This document shows positions 62,607 through 64,000 of a DNA stretch of 64,000 nt, piece by piece. Under the pieces are notes generated by a model. It was not told where the DNA came from and did not search any database. It was given only the letters and a program-made list of their open reading frames with translations. Position numbers and translations under genes: made by a program. Every line of letters begins with the position of its first letter. The stretch's first letter is position 1. Source of the DNA: Lithospermum erythrorhizon (Eukaryota; Streptophyta; Magnoliopsida; Boraginales; Boraginaceae); contig JADFUC010001799.1 of assembly GCA_019722365.1 (NCBI GenBank), forward strand, positions 1-64,000. The letters run 5' to 3'.

Positions 62607-62651
62607 CCTCATCTTGGAATTTTCGAAGAGCTTACCAAAGGCTTGCCCCAT
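62607..62651 (-). pseudogene. Orphan first exon resembling an ARF-family GTPase
   Basis: From the ATG at 62651 the 15 codons give MGQAFGKLFENSKMR, followed by a good donor (AGG|GTAATT). Plant ARF GTPases start with the myristoylated MG-x-x-F-x-KLF and often have an intron close to the codon for the MR that precedes the P-loop. Compared with the family, a few residues between KLF and MR are missing. The next exon, with GLDAAGKTT, should lie below 62600 but is not visible down to the Helitron-like element, nor anywhere else on this strand that I could see. It could be a captured or duplicated fragment, or the start of a gene with a long, disrupted intron. Confidence 0.35.
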
Positions 62652-62739
62652 CCTGTTTTCCGTTCACAAATTCACCGGAAAAAAGTCCACGATCGGAAAG
62701 ACAATAAATTTGCGACAAATAGATAAATTCTCCCCGAAA

Positions 62740-62955
62740 TTTGGACAATAATTTTGGGACAAATACTTGTGATTAAGATGAGTTGTCTCTAAAATTTGGA
62801 CAACATTTTTGGGACAAATACTTGTGATTTAGATGACTGCTCTCTAAAATTGGACAATGATTTTGGGACTAATACTTGAAATTAAGATGAGTTGTAGTTG
62901 TATCTAAAATTGGACAATGATTTTGGGGTTATACTTGAGATTAAGATGAGTTGGC
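62740..62955. repeat. Minisatellite of about 55 bp, four copies
   Basis: The landmark GGACAATNATTTTGGG (varied) starts at 62743, 62798, 62852 and 62912. Each copy continues with ACTTG.GATTAAGATGAGTTG-like sequence. The last spacing is 60 bp because of a short internal duplication (GTTGTAGTTGTA). Confidence 0.85.
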
Positions 62956-64000
62956 CAATAATTTGTTTACGGGGCTGTGGGTTTGGTAGGAAAGGGTGGA
63001 GTTGGGGTGGATGTCTGAGCGATTGGCGGCCAGCTATCTGGCAGCGAATAGTGTTTTTTTTTTTTGTGTTGGGGGCATTTTTAATTTTCTATTTTATTTT
63101 ATTTTAAAAAACTTAATTGGCCGAAAAATCTGCTTAATAAAAAAAAATATATTCTCACGCGGCAAACTTAATGATGCGTTAAGAATGGTAATCGATTGTA
63201 TTTAAATTATCGGTGATCGATAAGGGCGTTTTAAAATATAAATGATGTTAATAACATTTTATTAACGATGGATTGCTCATTGCCATTAATCCTAAAAATA
63301 TAACCTTTTGACACTAGCTATGAGGATGGCATCACCATCTTCATCAATACAACTTTTATAAAATATGATAATGAAGTTTCAGTTCGATTCGAATTCATTA
63401 AGTCATGAACTCGAATAACGGTTGACAAATTGAGTCACATTAGTTTAAAGTTTATTGGTCATATTAAATAAAATTCGCACCTATATCATCAACAATCGCT
63501 ATTGTATTAACCTTGTGTAACATTTAAATAAATTTACTTACATTTTAGCTCAAGTTTCTCTTTCAATTTTTGTCATTCAACCATCCCTAGATATTCCCGC
63601 CCCTTAATTTTCCTATTTTGACCTTTACGAAACCAGGCTTTATAATGTTCTCTCTTCGAATTGATATGGTCTACAACTAACAAAAACAAAATTTTCAATG
63701 AAGACTTCATTATCACTTTGCGTCTCCTTAAGTTGATGTTTTTCAATTGATAGTGATAACATTGTGCAGACATTAAGAAAAAATTCATATTTTTATTGAA
63801 GTACTTCATATTCATTAAGGGAAAACATATAAACTTTATTAAGTTATTAAAAATTTGTCCAATTCTAAAATGACAAATGAATAAAAACAAACAGAAATAT
63901 TAGTTTTGATTGTTGAAAATCAAATCAAACAATCTTCATAAGATGGAGAGGTATTTGATTAATAATATCGGAAGTGATGCACTTGCGAGTATGTGTATGG
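62956..64000. other. AT-rich end of the window without recognised genes
   Basis: Open frames at 62898-63107, 62996-63205 and 63573-63890 (minus, 105 codons) have no recognisable domains, and their Phe/Ile/Lys/Asn-rich composition follows the base composition. I see no repeat family here. Confidence 0.35.

Noticed and set aside
62740..62955. CRISPR-like array
   Set aside because: There are four diverged contiguous units of about 55 bp without distinct spacers in a plant genome, so it is a minisatellite.

Overview
The window is nuclear DNA of a flowering plant, most probably a eudicot. The evidence is two intron-rich genes with plant-type splice sites, dense layers of decayed LTR retrotransposons, Stowaway-like MITEs, Helitron-like ends and a Harbinger relic. 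No bacterial or organellar features are visible, and I cannot name the species.

Only two genes look intact. (1) An adenosine/N6-methyl-AMP deaminase-like gene lies on the + strand at 15468-18664. It has 11 coding exons that I joined by hand without a frame break (365 aa), and its zinc and catalytic motifs are present. (2) A METTL22-like (Methyltransf_16) methyltransferase gene lies on the - strand at 59730-55825. It has 9 coding exons in frame (359 aa), one GC-AG intron, and an unusual exon end carried in three degenerate tandem copies. A 45-bp exon resembling the start of an ARF-family GTPase (62607-62651, -) has no recognisable continuation.

Layout. 1-8195: a decayed Ty3/gypsy element on the - strand whose 3' LTR is cut by the window edge. 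8196-10850: a related LTR fragment in the opposite orientation. 10860-12050: a decayed endogenous pararetrovirus-like fragment (-). 12644-12771: a run of 128 T. 12950-13200: a cluster of CGGAC..CCGATT repeats. 13300-19180: the deaminase gene and flanks. 19184-25900: MITE, a two-part PIF/Harbinger relic and AT-rich sequence with one GC-rich island. 25918-30340: LTR-derived sequence of two kinds. 32461-32703: a Stowaway-like MITE. 32726-54963: a nested stack, in which a Tat-lineage gypsy element (LTRs 32726-33280 and 54496-54963) is interrupted by a copia remnant (about 38230-52715), itself interrupted by a chromovirus (39179-49093, target duplication TCGAG). 55207-55330: a SINE-like sequence. 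55825-59730: the methyltransferase gene, with MITEs and a GC-rich island in its first intron. 60337-62150: Helitron-like pieces in both orientations. 62740-62955: a 55-bp minisatellite.

The two genes are not functionally linked in any way the sequence shows. Both concern methylated substrates or methyl transfer, but that may be coincidence. Most of the window is a record of transposition and decay. The retroelement coding parts contain many stops and short indels. Some of these may be assembly errors rather than mutations, because one 260-bp stretch of the chromovirus LTR pair differs at a single base while the adjoining parts differ by many indels.
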